Source: Selenomonadaceae bacterium
GTDB taxonomy: Bacteria > Bacillota > Negativicutes > Selenomonadales > Selenomonadaceae
Direction: 5' to 3'
Assembly (NCBI GenBank): GCA_017476005.1
Contig: JAFVEM010000027.1
Location: 1-64,000, forward strand
Length of the DNA: 64,000 nucleotides
The stretch's first letter is position 1; each line of letters starts with the position of its first letter. Shown here in pieces: positions 24,381 to 34,252 of this stretch. The notes under the pieces are model-generated. The model was given only the letters and a program-made list of their open reading frames with translations. It was not told where the DNA came from and searched no databases. The position numbers and the translations under genes were made by a program.

Positions 24381-27300
24381 CTAAAACGACTTCTTAAACT
24401 TAAACGTCGCGGCCACGCCTTGTTGCATACCTACCCAAGCATTCACCCCCAAGTCCAGCATCCACGGGGAATTTTTCATGGGTTTTACCTGCCAGCCCAT
24501 TTCTACCATGGCGCTACTGCCGCTGGTGGAGCTGTCCGGGGTGGAGTAACCGTTGACGTGGGCGCTGGCCGAGCCGCTGTATTCGTATTGATACATGAGG
24601 CCGGAGTAAAAAATTTGGCTTTTTCCGACGCGCTTGGTAAGTTTGGCGCCGATACGCAAACGACCGCTGTCCACGGCGTCAAAAGTATAGTAATCTCCCG
24701 TGGAGAGGGTGGCCTCCATGCCGTTTTGATGGGTATGGTGATACATGGCATACAGCAGAAGTTTATTTTTCTTGTTCAGCGGGTATGTTCGCCCCACATT
24801 GATATGTCCTGCCCAACACGGCGCCGTGGCCGAATAACTGACGGGAATTTTTTGTCCGCCGGAAACAAAATCCTCGGAGGCAAAATCCATTTGGGTACGC
24901 CCTAAACGGAAACTGCCCTCGATATAGGCGCCATTGTCAAAGGTCTTGCGTCCTATCATGCCCCCGGCCAGATAACTGGTATTGCCGTGGCCATGTACAC
25001 CGCTACCCGTATAGCTGTCAAAGCTGGAACGCCCGTAATCCACAATCGGCGCAAAGACAACTTTGGACTTGGCAAAATCCAAAGTCTTGGCATAGCCTAA
25101 ATCCATCCCCCAGTTTTTAGTGTCAATGTAAGAGCCGTCGCCTGTTTTGGTACGCAGGGAGCTGGTACCCATATTGCCGAAAATATGAAAATCGTTGGCC
25201 AGTTCAGGATGAGTGGTTAATAAATCGTTGTGTTCTTCGGTTTCTTCTTCCGGCGGCAACCAATTTATGCCCACATCCACCACCTGCTCCGCCAGTGTCA
25301 CCGACGAAAACGCCGACTGCATAATGGCTTCGGTTTGCGCTTTGGCCGAGGTGGGAGCGCCGGTAACCTCAGCCGTGACGGAATTACCGTCGGCGGTCAT
25401 AGCAAATTCCCAATCAAGGGACACCCCTTCCGTTAAGGTGCCGTAAGTGGTACTGTCGCTGGTGGTGATGCCATTGGCGTTGGTGATAAGAGTGATGGTA
25501 TCCCCTTCTTGCAGAGGCGAGCTGGCATTTGCCTGTACGCCGGCGTTGATTGCCACGCCGGAAAGGTCGGTAATGCCGCCGTTACTGTTGCTCGTGTCGG
25601 TATTGGCCAACGTCAAAACCGTACTGCCATTGACTACCTCACTGGGCAAATAAAAGTTGACGGTATCAAAGCCGGAAATATTTTTGGCGGTTAGCGCCGA
25701 GGAATAAATATTCAAGGTATTGTTTTCCCCCTGCGCCCCTAAACTTACCGTGCTTTGGTAGTTGCTCTGATTGGCGCTACCGATAAGATAAGCCTCCGTC
25801 AAATCAGGACTGCCGGAAATATTGATGGTATTGTCGGAACTCGTTACGCCGTCCCCCGTGACGCTACCCACTATGTAGCAATCAATGCGAGTGGCGTCGG
25901 CATCCGTATTTATGTTAATGGTATTGCCGGAGGCGCTACCCGTGGAGCTAAAACCGCCGATAACATCCCCGTCCACATGACCGCCGTTTATGATGATGGT
26001 ATTCCCCGTGGCACTGCCGGAATCGGTGAGACCGCCGGCAAGGTAACTCGTGGCTTTGATTTCCCCTCCTTGTATGAGCAGGGTATTACCAGTTGCTTCA
26101 CCGCTGGCCGAATATCCTCCGGCAATGTATTTGGTATTGGCCGTACCCCCCAGCAAAAAAACTTCGTTAGATGAGGCGTTGCCTGTACTACTATAGCCAC
26201 CCAACAGATAATCAGCCGTAACGCTCCCCACCCCCAAGTTCACTTGGTTACTGGTGGCATTGCCGCCAGTGGTATATCCGGCGGCTAGGTAACCGGCTGT
26301 TATTTGACTGTCGCCGCTTATAGGTATGTACCCGGTCGTTACATCACCACTGTTACTGTACCCACCAAAGAGATAATTGGCATTTATCGTGCCGCCGTAT
26401 ATTCGCGACTCGTTCAGGGAAACATTGCCTACGTCGCTGAATCCTCCGGCCACATAATTAGCTGTTATGGTGCCGTCATAGACACGCAAAACATTTTCCG
26501 TGGCACTACCATTGGCACTGCTCCCCCCGTAGAGATAATCTGTCGTGATTGTCCCACCACCGATGCCTAATGCGTTTCCGCTGGCTGCAGCGTCATTGCT
26601 GAAACCCGAAACGATATTGGTTGTGTTGATGGTTCCGTCGGAAACATAGACCGTATTGCTGGAAGCGGCGCTTTTTGTTGCGTACCCACCATAGATGGAA
26701 CCGATGATATTACCGCTATCTATAGTGACCGTGTTGCTACTGGCGGAGAGAGTCGTGTCGGTAGCCGCCCCACCGGCCACGGTGTCTTCCATGGTGGCAT
26801 CGTCGGCTACCCAGCCGCCATAAACGCTATTGATTGTGCCGGTATAATCTTCACTAAAGCCGTTCATGTCAAAACCGCTGTCCGTGACCGTCACCGTACG
26901 ATTAGAGGCGGTAGCGTCGCCAAAACGCGCCATAATGCTTTTGTAGCCCCACTTTTCCACAGTGATGCCGGAACTATTGCTACTGTAACCAGTGTTGTTA
27001 TCGGTGGTTATTCCATTGGCATTGTTAATAAGTCTCACTGCCGTGCCGTCCTCAAAACCGGCGTTACTGCTCACAGTGGCATCAATGGCTACGCCGCTGA
27101 GATCAGTACCGTTACTGTCCGTCAAAGTAAGCACAGTATCCCCGGCGTTTACGCTATCTAAAGCAAAATTGATATTTTGAAAATCGCTGATATTATTCGC
27201 GGTTACATTAGCCGCCGCCACATTCAAGGTGTTTCCCGTAGAGGCACCGCTGTCAGTATGTCCGCCGTACAGAGTGGCTCCCGTCAAGGTCGGCGAACCG

Positions 27301-30300
27301 CTGATGGTAACAGTGTTATTGGTCGCCGCCCCGGAAGATGTTTTCGCGGCATAAACTGCTCCCGTCACCGTTCCCCCCGACAAAGCAACGTTGTTTTCGG
27401 TAACATCGCCACTGTCGCTGTAGCCGCCATAGGCGTTGGTTAAATTTCCGGCAGAAACGGTAAGCGTGTTGCTTTTTGCATCGCCGCCAACGCTATAGCC
27501 GCCGTAAGCATCTCCCGTGACGTTGCCGCCGCTGATTTCCACCGTATTATTAGAGGCATCCCCAGAGGACAAAACCCCTCCGGCCACTTTGTCGGCGCGA
27601 GTGGCATCGCTGGCCGCCCAACCGCCATGTACTCCGGCGATTTCCCCTGTGTAGTTCGCGTTTAAATTATTGGCAGTATAGCCGCTGTCGGTAATGGTGA
27701 GGATATTGTTGGATGCGCTGGCGGAACCGTAACGGGCGATAATGCTGTTAAAGCCGAATTTTTCCAAAGTCAGTCCGCTACCGGGTTTGTAAGTGACAGA
27801 ATCGGTGGTGAGGCCGTTGTCGTTGTTGATGAGTATTATCTCGTCGCCGTCGCTGAGACCGGCTCCCGTTCCGGCTAAGGCTCCGCTAATGGTTACACCG
27901 CTAAGATCAGTGCCGCTCGTGTCCGTTAGATTAAGCATGGTCTCGCCGAAAGTAACGGCACCGAAAAAGTTGCTGCCGACGGTAATGGTATCGGAAATAT
28001 AGAAATCCATCTCCTGAAAAGCCTTCACGTTTTGCGCCGTGACAGCGTCCGAATAAACTTCCAATTTATTCCCGGAGGAAGTGCCGCTTTCGGTGTAGCC
28101 GCCGTAGAGAGTTGCGCCCGTCAAAGTCGGCGCATTTTTTATGGTAACGGTGTTCCCAGTAGTGTTGCCGGTGGTGGCCTTGCCGCCATAAACGGCAGTG
28201 GTGACGGTGCCGCCGGTTATTTCCACGGTATTATCGGTGGCATCGCTGGTGGTAGCCTCGCCGCCGGTTAACGTGCCATAGTAACCGTCATAAGCATATA
28301 CATGATTGGTAGTGACGGTGTTATTTCCATAACCGCCCACTGCTTCATGCAAGGTACCGTTGAATAGATCCACGGTATTATCATGGACATTACCCGAAGG
28401 ACTGTAGGCGCCGTAAGCTCGTGCCGTAACGTCGCTAGACAAACTGCCGGTATTCGTGGCGTTGATACTGACGGTATTACCGAAAAGGCCATGGTCACCA
28501 GCACCGCTGTAGCCGCCATAAATTATCGAGTCTTGCGTGGTGGGAATGTCGCTGTTTATATAAACGCTGTTATCGTGAACAGCCTGATTAGCAGTATAGC
28601 CTCCGGCCAGAATGCTGTAGGGAACGCTCACACTGCTGAGGATTGTCACGTTATTGCCGTTAGCGTAAGCGGTAGTCTCGCCGTAGCCGCCGTAAATTTT
28701 TACGCCGTCGCTGAAGGTGCCGCCGTTAATTGTCATTACATTGGAGCCTGCCCTGCCGGAGTTCAGTACCATGCCGCCCATTATTGAAGCGACGCCAAAA
28801 GTACCGCCGTTAATCGTTATGGTATTGCTGTCCGCCATACCGTTAGTAGTATAGCCGCCTATAATCGAGGCGCTACTGCCGCTGAAAGTGCCACTGTCAA
28901 TTTGAATAGTGTTCGTATCGGCATTATCATTGTAGTTACCGGCCCAACCGCCGATGACATCACCGCTGACTGTGGCGTTGGCTATGGTAAGTTGATTTTG
29001 ATTGGCAACGCCGTTTGCCGTATTAGTCTCGTAACCGTAACCACCATATATATTTTCCATGGTACCACCGGTGATGTTGACTATGCTTTTATTTGCTTGA
29101 CTGCCGTAACCGCCATACACACTGCCCATGGTACCACCGGAAATGGTAAGCTTATTGGCTTGGACAATGCTGAAACCATTATGCGAATAGCCGCTGTAAA
29201 CATTACCGTTTATGGTTCCCCCAGTGATATTCACGGTATTATCGTAGGCCGCGCCGCTAGTATTGCTGGGATCACCGTAGGTAATGGAGCCGCCATATAC
29301 ATTGCCGGTTATACTGCCGGCACTGACGGTAACGGTATTGGAATAGGCCGCACTACCCACATTGTTGGCGGTGTCGGCCACTTGCCCACCGTAAACATTG
29401 CCGATGATGCTACCGCCGCTGACGGTGACACTGTTCACATGGACTTGCCCGGCGGACGTGCCTTGAAACCATCCACCCCATACATTAGCGTTAAAATTGC
29501 CGCCGCTGATGGATACGCTGTTGTTATAAATTTCGCCGTTACCGTTGTAGCCGATACCTCCGGCGATGGTGCCGCCGGTAATGGTGGGCGAACTGGTTGC
29601 ACCGGAAGATCCGCCTATATAAGTATTGCCGGAACCACCGGCAGCAATAGTGCCGCCGCGAATAATGACGCGGTTGCTCCAATCCTCGGTTGCACTGCTT
29701 CCACCGACAGAACCTTCACTCGCCACACCACCGATGATAGCGTCAAATACACCATTCGTGATGTTGACTTCGTTTGCCATGCTGGCCACGGTAGAAGCTG
29801 TTCCCCTTCCAAAACCGCCTATCACCAAGTTAGCGATACCATCATTGATAGTGACGGTATTCTTGTCGGATAAGTAATTTTCACTGTACCCACCATACAC
29901 CGCCGTTGTTACGCCGGATGGCAAACTTCCGGCTGTACTGTCCCCGTTTATTGTCACGGTGTTGGTAGAAACTCCGTTGGTACCAACGGCCGAGTTGTAA
30001 CCTCCGTATATGGTCGAATTTTGATTTGTCGGTAAAATGCCCGCGTAAATGACTGTATTATCGGAAGCTACTTGATTTGTACTGTAACCGCCGTACAGAT
30101 TTGTAAAATTTATACCGGTGGTGACATTAACGGTGTTGTTACCAGCCCACCCGTTATTATTGTAACCTCCGTATATATTTGTAAGACTGCTGAATGATTG
30201 AACAGCACCTGACGTGCCAATACGGTAATTATTGGCATTTACCGTCACGGTATTATTGGTAGCGCTACCGGGCTGAATGTCCGCCGCTTCAGCACATTCC

Positions 30301-30375
30301 CCCCCCCCCGAATACACTAAAACTGCCAAGCAGTAAAGCCAGTCCGATTTGTTTAGCCAAAAATTCCTTTTTCAT
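24381..30375 (-). CDS. Giant autotransporter adhesin, phase-variable (currently off)
   Basis: The signal-peptide frame starts at the ATG at 30375, after AAGGAGAG, and reads MKKEFLAKQIGLALLLG then SFSVF. It then meets 11 G (30299-30309). With 11 G the frame stops within a few codons at TGA. With 10 G it continues as GGGECAEAADIQPG into the passenger, a run of about 1,970 codons. The passenger is built from many similar blocks of the form NTVTISGGTxxGxVYGGYS, typical of beta-helix adhesins, and has almost no cysteine. The last 280 or so residues form a type V beta-barrel ending in phenylalanine (FKFKKSF). The protein would be a surface adhesin of about 1,997 residues. The frame that lacks the signal peptide could start at a TTG at 30329, but that product would not be exported. 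Confidence 0.85.
30299..30309. repeat. Poly-C/G tract of 11, phase-variation switch
   Basis: Eleven C on the plus strand (G on the coding strand) lie between the signal peptide and the passenger of the autotransporter. Loss of one base, or gain of two, would join signal peptide and passenger. In other bacteria such tracts vary by slipped-strand mispairing. Confidence 0.85.
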
Positions 30376-30390
30376 GGTCTCTCCTTATCA

Positions 30391-30630
30391 TTAGCAATAT
30401 AAATCCGTTACTGTCGGTAATTGTGATGCAGTATATTTTTCGTCTATTGCCTCCTGTAATTCCTGTTTCCAGTCAAAATCATCGCCGAGTAACATCGTAC
30501 TTGATTGTCGCAAAGATTCTAATTGTCTAAATGCTTGTGCCTTTACCGGGTCTAAGCCGTCTCCTTCTTGCAAAAAATTTTGCCATTCCTCTTTGGTAAA
30601 GGGAGATGCCTTCTGCCGCAAGGCTAACAT
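30391..30630 (-). CDS. 79-residue protein upstream of the autotransporter, antitoxin-like
   Basis: A good ribosome site GGGAGGTGGG precedes the ATG. The product is a charged helical protein with KEEWQNFLQEGDGLDPVKAQ and a C-terminal segment DFDWKQELQEAIDEKY. Its size and make-up resemble unpaired antitoxin or regulatory proteins, but no toxin gene is adjacent. It is 15 bases from the autotransporter start and probably shares its transcript. Confidence 0.6.
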   Translation of the reverse strand: MLALRQKASPFTKEEWQNFLQEGDGLDPVKAQAFRQLESLRQSSTMLLGDDFDWKQELQEAIDEKYTASQLPTVTDLYC

Positions 30631-30707
30631 CCTAACCCACCTCCCACAATATTTCTCCAGTCATAATTCCACACGCAAAAAATTTTTCCTGCCGCGTCGT
30701 ATCAAGA

Positions 30708-30736
30708 TTGCGATTTTTCGCCGCTGACGCTATAAT
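30708..30736 (+). promoter_or_regulatory. Promoter of tatAC
   Basis: TTGCGA (30708-30713) and a perfect TATAAT (30731-30736) are 17 bases apart, 41 bases before tatA. It is divergent from the 79-residue gene. Confidence 0.7.
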
Positions 30737-30776
30737 AGGCTGGTGTTTATTTATAGTATGCAGGAGGTTTTGCATT

Positions 30777-30986
30777 ATGTTAGGCGGTATCGGTGTACCG
30801 GAACTTATTTTGATACTAATAATCGGCTTGGTGATATTCGGCCCGGGGAAACTTCCCGATGTGGGCAATGCCTTGGGGAAGAGCATTAAGGAATTTAAAA
30901 AGGCTACCAAAGAGGACAAAGAAGAGCCTGTGAATGTCACCCCCACGAAACTTGAGGCTAAAACAGCAGAGCCTCGTAAGGACTAA
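30777..30986 (+). CDS. tatA: TatA, twin-arginine translocase subunit
   Basis: The product has 69 residues; the ATG follows GCAGGAGG. A single N-terminal membrane helix ([15 protein letters not shown]), the [10 protein letters not shown] hinge and an amphipathic helix [13 protein letters not shown] are the TatA hallmarks, followed by a charged tail. TatA builds the pore for folded, often cofactor-containing proteins. It is four bases from tatC. There is no separate TatB, as usual in Firmicutes. Confidence 0.95.
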   Translation: MLGGIGVPELILILIIGLVIFGPGKLPDVGNALGKSIKEFKKATKEDKEEPVNVTPTKLEAKTAEPRKD

Positions 30987-30989
30987 ACA

Positions 30990-31718
30990 ATGGCGACGGA
31001 ACAAACGGGACAAACGGAAACTAATGACGACGGCAGCATGAGCCTTATCGCCCACCTTGAAGAACTTAGGCGGCGGCTCATTCGCTCTCTTATCGCCGTG
31101 GCCGTGGGTAGCGCCATCGCTTATTTCTTTATCGAGGACATCATGCATTGGCTAACTGCCCCCGCCGGGAAACTCTACTACTTGCAACCGGCGGAAGCCT
31201 TTTTCACCTATCTTAAAGTGGCGGTGGCCACGGGCTTTTTGCTGGCGCTACCCGTGGTGTTTTATCATGTGTGGCGTTTTTTCTTGCCGGCCTTGACGGT
31301 GAAAGAACGGATGGTGTTGGGGCTTTTGGTTCCCCTGTCGGTATTGCTGTTTTTTGGGGGGCTGGCCTTTTCCTTTTATGCCGTCCTGCCCTTCGTGGTG
31401 AAATTTTTTATGGGCTTTGGCAACTCAGAGCTGGAGGCCATGTTCTCCATTGACAAGTATTTTGATTTTATTGTTACTTTCGTCCTGCCCTTCGGTTTTA
31501 TGTTTGAACTGCCTTTGGTGCTGGCCGTTTTGGCCAAAATGGGCTTTGTTACCTCCCAAGGATTGAAAAAATATTTTCGTTACGTTATCTTCATCTCCTT
31601 TGTAGTGGCAGCCATGCTCACCCCTCCCGACGTGGTCAGCCAAACCATGCTGGCCATCCCCCTCATCGCCCTGTACGGTGTAGGCTACGGGGTAGTACGT
31701 TTTCTACTAAAAAAGTAA
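30990..31718 (+). CDS. tatC: TatC, twin-arginine signal receptor
   Basis: The product has 242 residues with six membrane helices. The N-terminal motif SLIAHLEELRRRLIRSL is the conserved substrate-binding start of TatC, and AMLTPPDVVSQTMLAIPL is the conserved region before the last helix. Together with TatA it exports folded proteins across the inner membrane, for example metalloenzymes such as periplasmic hydrogenases, which fits with hypAB in the window (inference). Confidence 0.95.
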   Translation: MATEQTGQTETNDDGSMSLIAHLEELRRRLIRSLIAVAVGSAIAYFFIEDIMHWLTAPAGKLYYLQPAEAFFTYLKVAVATGFLLALPVVFYHVWRFFLPALTVKERMVLGLLVPLSVLLFFGGLAFSFYAVLPFVVKFFMGFGNSELEAMFSIDKYFDFIVTFVLPFGFMFELPLVLAVLAKMGFVTSQGLKKYFRYVIFISFVVAAMLTPPDVVSQTMLAIPLIALYGVGYGVVRFLLKK

Positions 31719-31765
31719 ATAAATCTTGGGACAAAGCCCCAACAAAAAAGAAAGGAAAGATAATT

Positions 31766-33220
31766 TTGGCCTATAAAGACCTGCGAGAATTTATGGCCGC
31801 CCTTGAGGAACGGGGGTGGCTGAAACGCATTAAGACCGAGGTGTCGGCACAGCTGGAGATTACGGAGATTACCGACAGGGTTTCCAAGCTGTCCGGGGAC
31901 AAAAACGTGGCGCTTCTCTTTGAAAACGTCAGGGGTTATGACTATCCCGTGCTGATGAACGCCTTTGGCAGTTACGAGCGGATGGCCTTGGCCTTGGGGG
32001 TGGAGAAACTGGACGACGTGGCCGACGAAATTCGGGAAATTCTGAAACTCCCTTATGTTTCACTCCAAAACAAACTCAGCGTAGTCTCCCTGATACCCAT
32101 GGCCAAACGCGCCATCAATTTCCCCAAATACGTCAAAAACGCCCCTTGTCAGGAAGTGGTGGAAACCGAGCCTGATTTGGACAAACTGCCTATCTTAAAA
32201 TGCTGGCCTTTGGACGGCGGCCCATTCGTGACGCTCCCCTTGGTGTTCACCAAGAACCCGGCTACCGGCAAGCGCAACGTGGGCATGTATCGGTTGCAAA
32301 AATACGACAAAACCACCACCGGGATGCACTGGCACATTCACAAGAACGGCGCCGATAATTTCCGTGACATGAAGGCGCAGGGAGGCGCGAGATTAGAGGC
32401 GGCGGTAGCCATCGGCACCGACCCGGTGGTGACCTATGCGGCCACGGCGCCGCTCCCCCGGGATATTGACGAAATGATTTTCGCCGGGTTCCTGCGGCAT
32501 AAATCCGTGGAGCTGACCAAGTGCAAAACGGTGGATTTGGAAGTCCCGGCCACGGCGGAATTTATTTTGGAGGGTTATGTAGATACTCAGGAAAGCCGCC
32601 GGGAAGGGCCTTTCGGGGATCACACCGGTTATTATTCCTTGGCGGACGATTACCCGGTGTTTCATGTGACCTGCATCACCCATCGCCGGGATCCCATTTA
32701 TTTCGCCACGGTGGTGGGCAAGCCCCCCATGGAGGATTGCTATTTGGCCAAAGCCACGGAACGCATTTTCCTGCCGTTGCTTCAGCAAATGCTCCCGGAA
32801 GTGGTGGATATAAATATGCCCTTGGAGGGCGTGTTCCATGATTGCGTCATCGTGTCCATCAAAAAAACTTTCCCCATGCAAGCGCGAAAGGTAATGCACG
32901 CCTTTTGGGGCATGGGGCAGATGATGAACGTAAAAATGATTATCGTGGTGGATGCTCATGTGAACGTGCAGGATTTGCATGAGGTGTGGTGGCGCGTCTA
33001 TAACAACATCGACGCGAAACACGATTTAGAAATCGTGGAAGGCCCCTTAGATGTCTTAGACCATTCCTCTCCCATGCCCAAGTGGGGAGCGAAACTGGGG
33101 ATAGACGCCACCAAGACTTGGCCGGAGGAAGGCCATGCCCGGGAATGGCCGGAGGAAATCGCCATGAGCGAGGACGTTAAGCGTCTGGTGGATGAAAAAT
33201 GGGCTTCGCTGGGACTATGA
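31766..33220 (+). CDS. ubiD: UbiD-family decarboxylase (menaquinone, futalosine route)
   Basis: The product has 484 residues. It starts at a TTG 6 bases after AAAGGAAAG. The family uses prenylated FMN to decarboxylate aromatic acids; the E-R-E-type active-site region is in QESRREGPFGDHTGYY. The length and closeness to a UbiA-family prenyltransferase suggest menaquinone synthesis by the futalosine route, since neither ubiquinone nor MenA-type enzymes are seen. The gene stops 16 bases before the next start. UbiX, which makes the cofactor, is not in the window. Confidence 0.9.
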   Translation: MAYKDLREFMAALEERGWLKRIKTEVSAQLEITEITDRVSKLSGDKNVALLFENVRGYDYPVLMNAFGSYERMALALGVEKLDDVADEIREILKLPYVSLQNKLSVVSLIPMAKRAINFPKYVKNAPCQEVVETEPDLDKLPILKCWPLDGGPFVTLPLVFTKNPATGKRNVGMYRLQKYDKTTTGMHWHIHKNGADNFRDMKAQGGARLEAAVAIGTDPVVTYAATAPLPRDIDEMIFAGFLRHKSVELTKCKTVDLEVPATAEFILEGYVDTQESRREGPFGDHTGYYSLADDYPVFHVTCITHRRDPIYFATVVGKPPMEDCYLAKATERIFLPLLQQMLPEVVDINMPLEGVFHDCVIVSIKKTFPMQARKVMHAFWGMGQMMNVKMIIVVDAHVNVQDLHEVWWRVYNNIDAKHDLEIVEGPLDVLDHSSPMPKWGAKLGIDATKTWPEEGHAREWPEEIAMSEDVKRLVDEKWASLGL

Positions 33221-33236
33221 ACGAGGTGAAAATTTA

Positions 33237-34091
33237 TTGCTGAACATCAAAGCCCACGCCAACAACGTGGCGCTCTCCCACACGATTTTTGCCCTGCCCT
33301 TCGCCTACATGAGCGCTTTTTTGGCGGCGGAGGGCCTCCCTCCTTGGGATAAACTTCTCTGGATAACGCTGGCCATCGTGGGCGCCAGAAGCGCGGCGCT
33401 CGCCTTAGATAATTTGGCCGACCTAAAATACGACCGCCAACAGGAACGCCTCGCCTACCGGGCGCTCGTCAGCGGCAAACTTTCGGTCAAGGCGGCGAAG
33501 ATTTCGATAATTATTTATCTCGCGGTCTGCGTGGTAGCGGTGTGGCAGTTGCCGGCCATTTGCCTAAAACTTTTGCCGCTGGCGGCGTTGCCTTTCATAA
33601 TTTATCCCTATACCAAACGCTTCACCTGCCTGTGTCATTTTTGCTTGGGACTGGCCATCGCCATGGCCCCCGGGGGAGCGTGGGTAGCCATCCGGGAAAG
33701 TATCGACGCGCCGCAGGTTTTGCTCTGCGTGGCGGTGGCTCTCTGGATAGGCATGTTCGACGCGGTTTACGGGGCGCAGGACGAGGCTTTTGACAAAAGT
33801 CAAGGACTCCACTCTCTAGCCACGGCTTTTACCGCCAAAGGAGCGCTAAGGATAGCGAAGTTTTTTCACGGGGTCAGCATCCTGTGTTTTTTTGCCCTCG
33901 GCCTAGTGTTAAATCTCCACAGCTTTTATTTTGTGGGCGTGGGAGTAGCCGCCGGGACGCTGGTTTATCAGCATCAAATTGTAAGCGCCGATGATTTCAG
34001 CCGGGTAACGCAAAGTTATTTTCTGCGCAACGGCATCGTGTCGGTGGCCATGTGTATTTTTACGGGATTGGATTTGTGGCTGTGTAGCTGA
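33237..34091 (+). CDS. UbiA-family prenyltransferase (menaquinone synthesis)
   Basis: The product has 284 residues. The start is the TTG 8 bases after GAGGTG; the ATG at 33192 lies inside ubiD. About eight membrane helices are seen. The two aspartate-rich motifs are present in variant form: ALDNLADLKYDRQQER, where an Asn precedes the first Asp pair, and YGAQDEAFDKSQG in the second loop. It transfers a polyprenyl chain to the aromatic ring (MqnP/UbiA role) and follows ubiD in an apparent operon. A hairpin follows the stop. Confidence 0.9.
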   Translation: MLNIKAHANNVALSHTIFALPFAYMSAFLAAEGLPPWDKLLWITLAIVGARSAALALDNLADLKYDRQQERLAYRALVSGKLSVKAAKISIIIYLAVCVVAVWQLPAICLKLLPLAALPFIIYPYTKRFTCLCHFCLGLAIAMAPGGAWVAIRESIDAPQVLLCVAVALWIGMFDAVYGAQDEAFDKSQGLHSLATAFTAKGALRIAKFFHGVSILCFFALGLVLNLHSFYFVGVGVAAGTLVYQHQIVSADDFSRVTQSYFLRNGIVSVAMCIFTGLDLWLCS

Positions 34092-34099
34092 AAAAAACG

Positions 34100-34123
34100 T
34101 CCTCCTCTTTAGAGGAGGATTTG
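34100..34123 (+). terminator. Hairpin after the prenyltransferase gene
   Basis: TCCTCCTCT and AGAGGAGGA form a 9-bp stem with a 2-base loop, followed by TTT. Confidence 0.55.
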
Positions 34124-34252
34124 CTCGTCTAGAATTTTCAAAAAAAAATAGCAAAAATTTTCCCGGTCAAGCAGGAATTTGACAAGTTGCAGTCGAAGGA
34201 GTACTCTGTTATTATTGTGTGCAATAAATTTTTTTAAGGAGCATTTATTGAA

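Noticed and set aside
28902-29873. 323-codon plus-strand open frame opposite the giant autotransporter
   Set aside because: It is a mirror of the repeated GG/TV-rich coding strand, has no ribosome site and shows no protein family pattern.
24500-30000. Regular repeats that could suggest a CRISPR array
   Set aside because: The units are degenerate, coding and without fixed spacers; they are adhesin repeats. No CRISPR array was seen in the window.
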